From Gammaproteobacteria bacterium (GTDB lineage Bacteria; Pseudomonadota; Gammaproteobacteria; Xanthomonadales; Rhodanobacteraceae), in the NCBI GenBank assembly GCA_005877675.1, contig VBNZ01000124.1, forward strand, positions 18,598 to 28,078: DNA of 9,481 nt, given 5' to 3'. This document shows positions 9,421 to 9,481 of this stretch, piece after piece (position 1 is the first letter of the stretch; the number at the start of each line of letters is the position of its first letter). A program made the position numbers and the translations under genes. The notes under the pieces are model-generated. The model did no database searches, had not been told where the DNA came from, and was given only the letters and a program-made list of their open reading frames with translations.

Positions 9421-9481
9421 AAGATCGCCTGTGGGTCTTCAGATACGCGTTCTTCGGGTACAAGCTGACCCGCGGGCTGGA

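Noticed and set aside
9421..9481. Possible gene end or start upstream of the palindrome
   Set aside because: Only 61 nt are visible; a minus frame is open there but runs into a stop inside the palindrome and shows no recognisable protein.

Overview
This window reads as a gammaproteobacterial chromosome, most likely from the Xanthomonadaceae/Rhodanobacteraceae group. The sequence is GC-rich. Essentially all genes lie on the minus strand, in the order carA – (small gene) – carB – greA – (small lipoprotein) – rpfE – recJ. I know the carAB-greA-rpfE-recJ neighbourhood from the xanthomonads; I assigned the lineage from gene content and order only.

From right to left (5' to 3' on the minus strand): positions 9280-9420 form a long imperfect palindrome that looks like a MITE and ends at the carA ribosome binding site. 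carA (9277-8123) is intact. A four-helix-bundle gene of the 23S-rRNA intervening-sequence (S23) family (8126-7725) is wedged between carA and carB and is bracketed by inverted arrays of a GGGACTC heptamer. carB follows 4 nt later (7720-4483) with a frameshift near 5878. greA (4457-3978) is intact. A short predicted lipoprotein (3963-3610) comes next. rpfE (3591-2495) has a frameshift and two in-frame copies of a palindromic repeat. recJ (2498-740) has a frameshift near 1820-1832. After a 104-nt gap, a secreted S9-family peptidase begins at 635 and runs off the left edge. Nothing was identified in 9421-9481.

Functionally, carA and carB encode carbamoyl-phosphate synthetase (arginine and pyrimidine synthesis). 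greA rescues stalled RNA polymerase, and recJ is a single-strand 5'-3' exonuclease. rpfE is a predicted phosphoglycerate-mutase-like protein named after the Xanthomonas rpf cluster. Junctions are very tight (ATGA, GTGA or 4-nt gaps), which suggests one long transcript with translational coupling.

The notable feature is repeat invasion of a housekeeping operon: an intervening-sequence-like element between carA and carB, a MITE-like palindrome at the carA leader, and palindromes inside rpfE. Three otherwise well conserved genes are each frameshifted once. I regard sequencing or assembly error as the simplest explanation, although the carB lesion looks like a discrete 8-nt loss.
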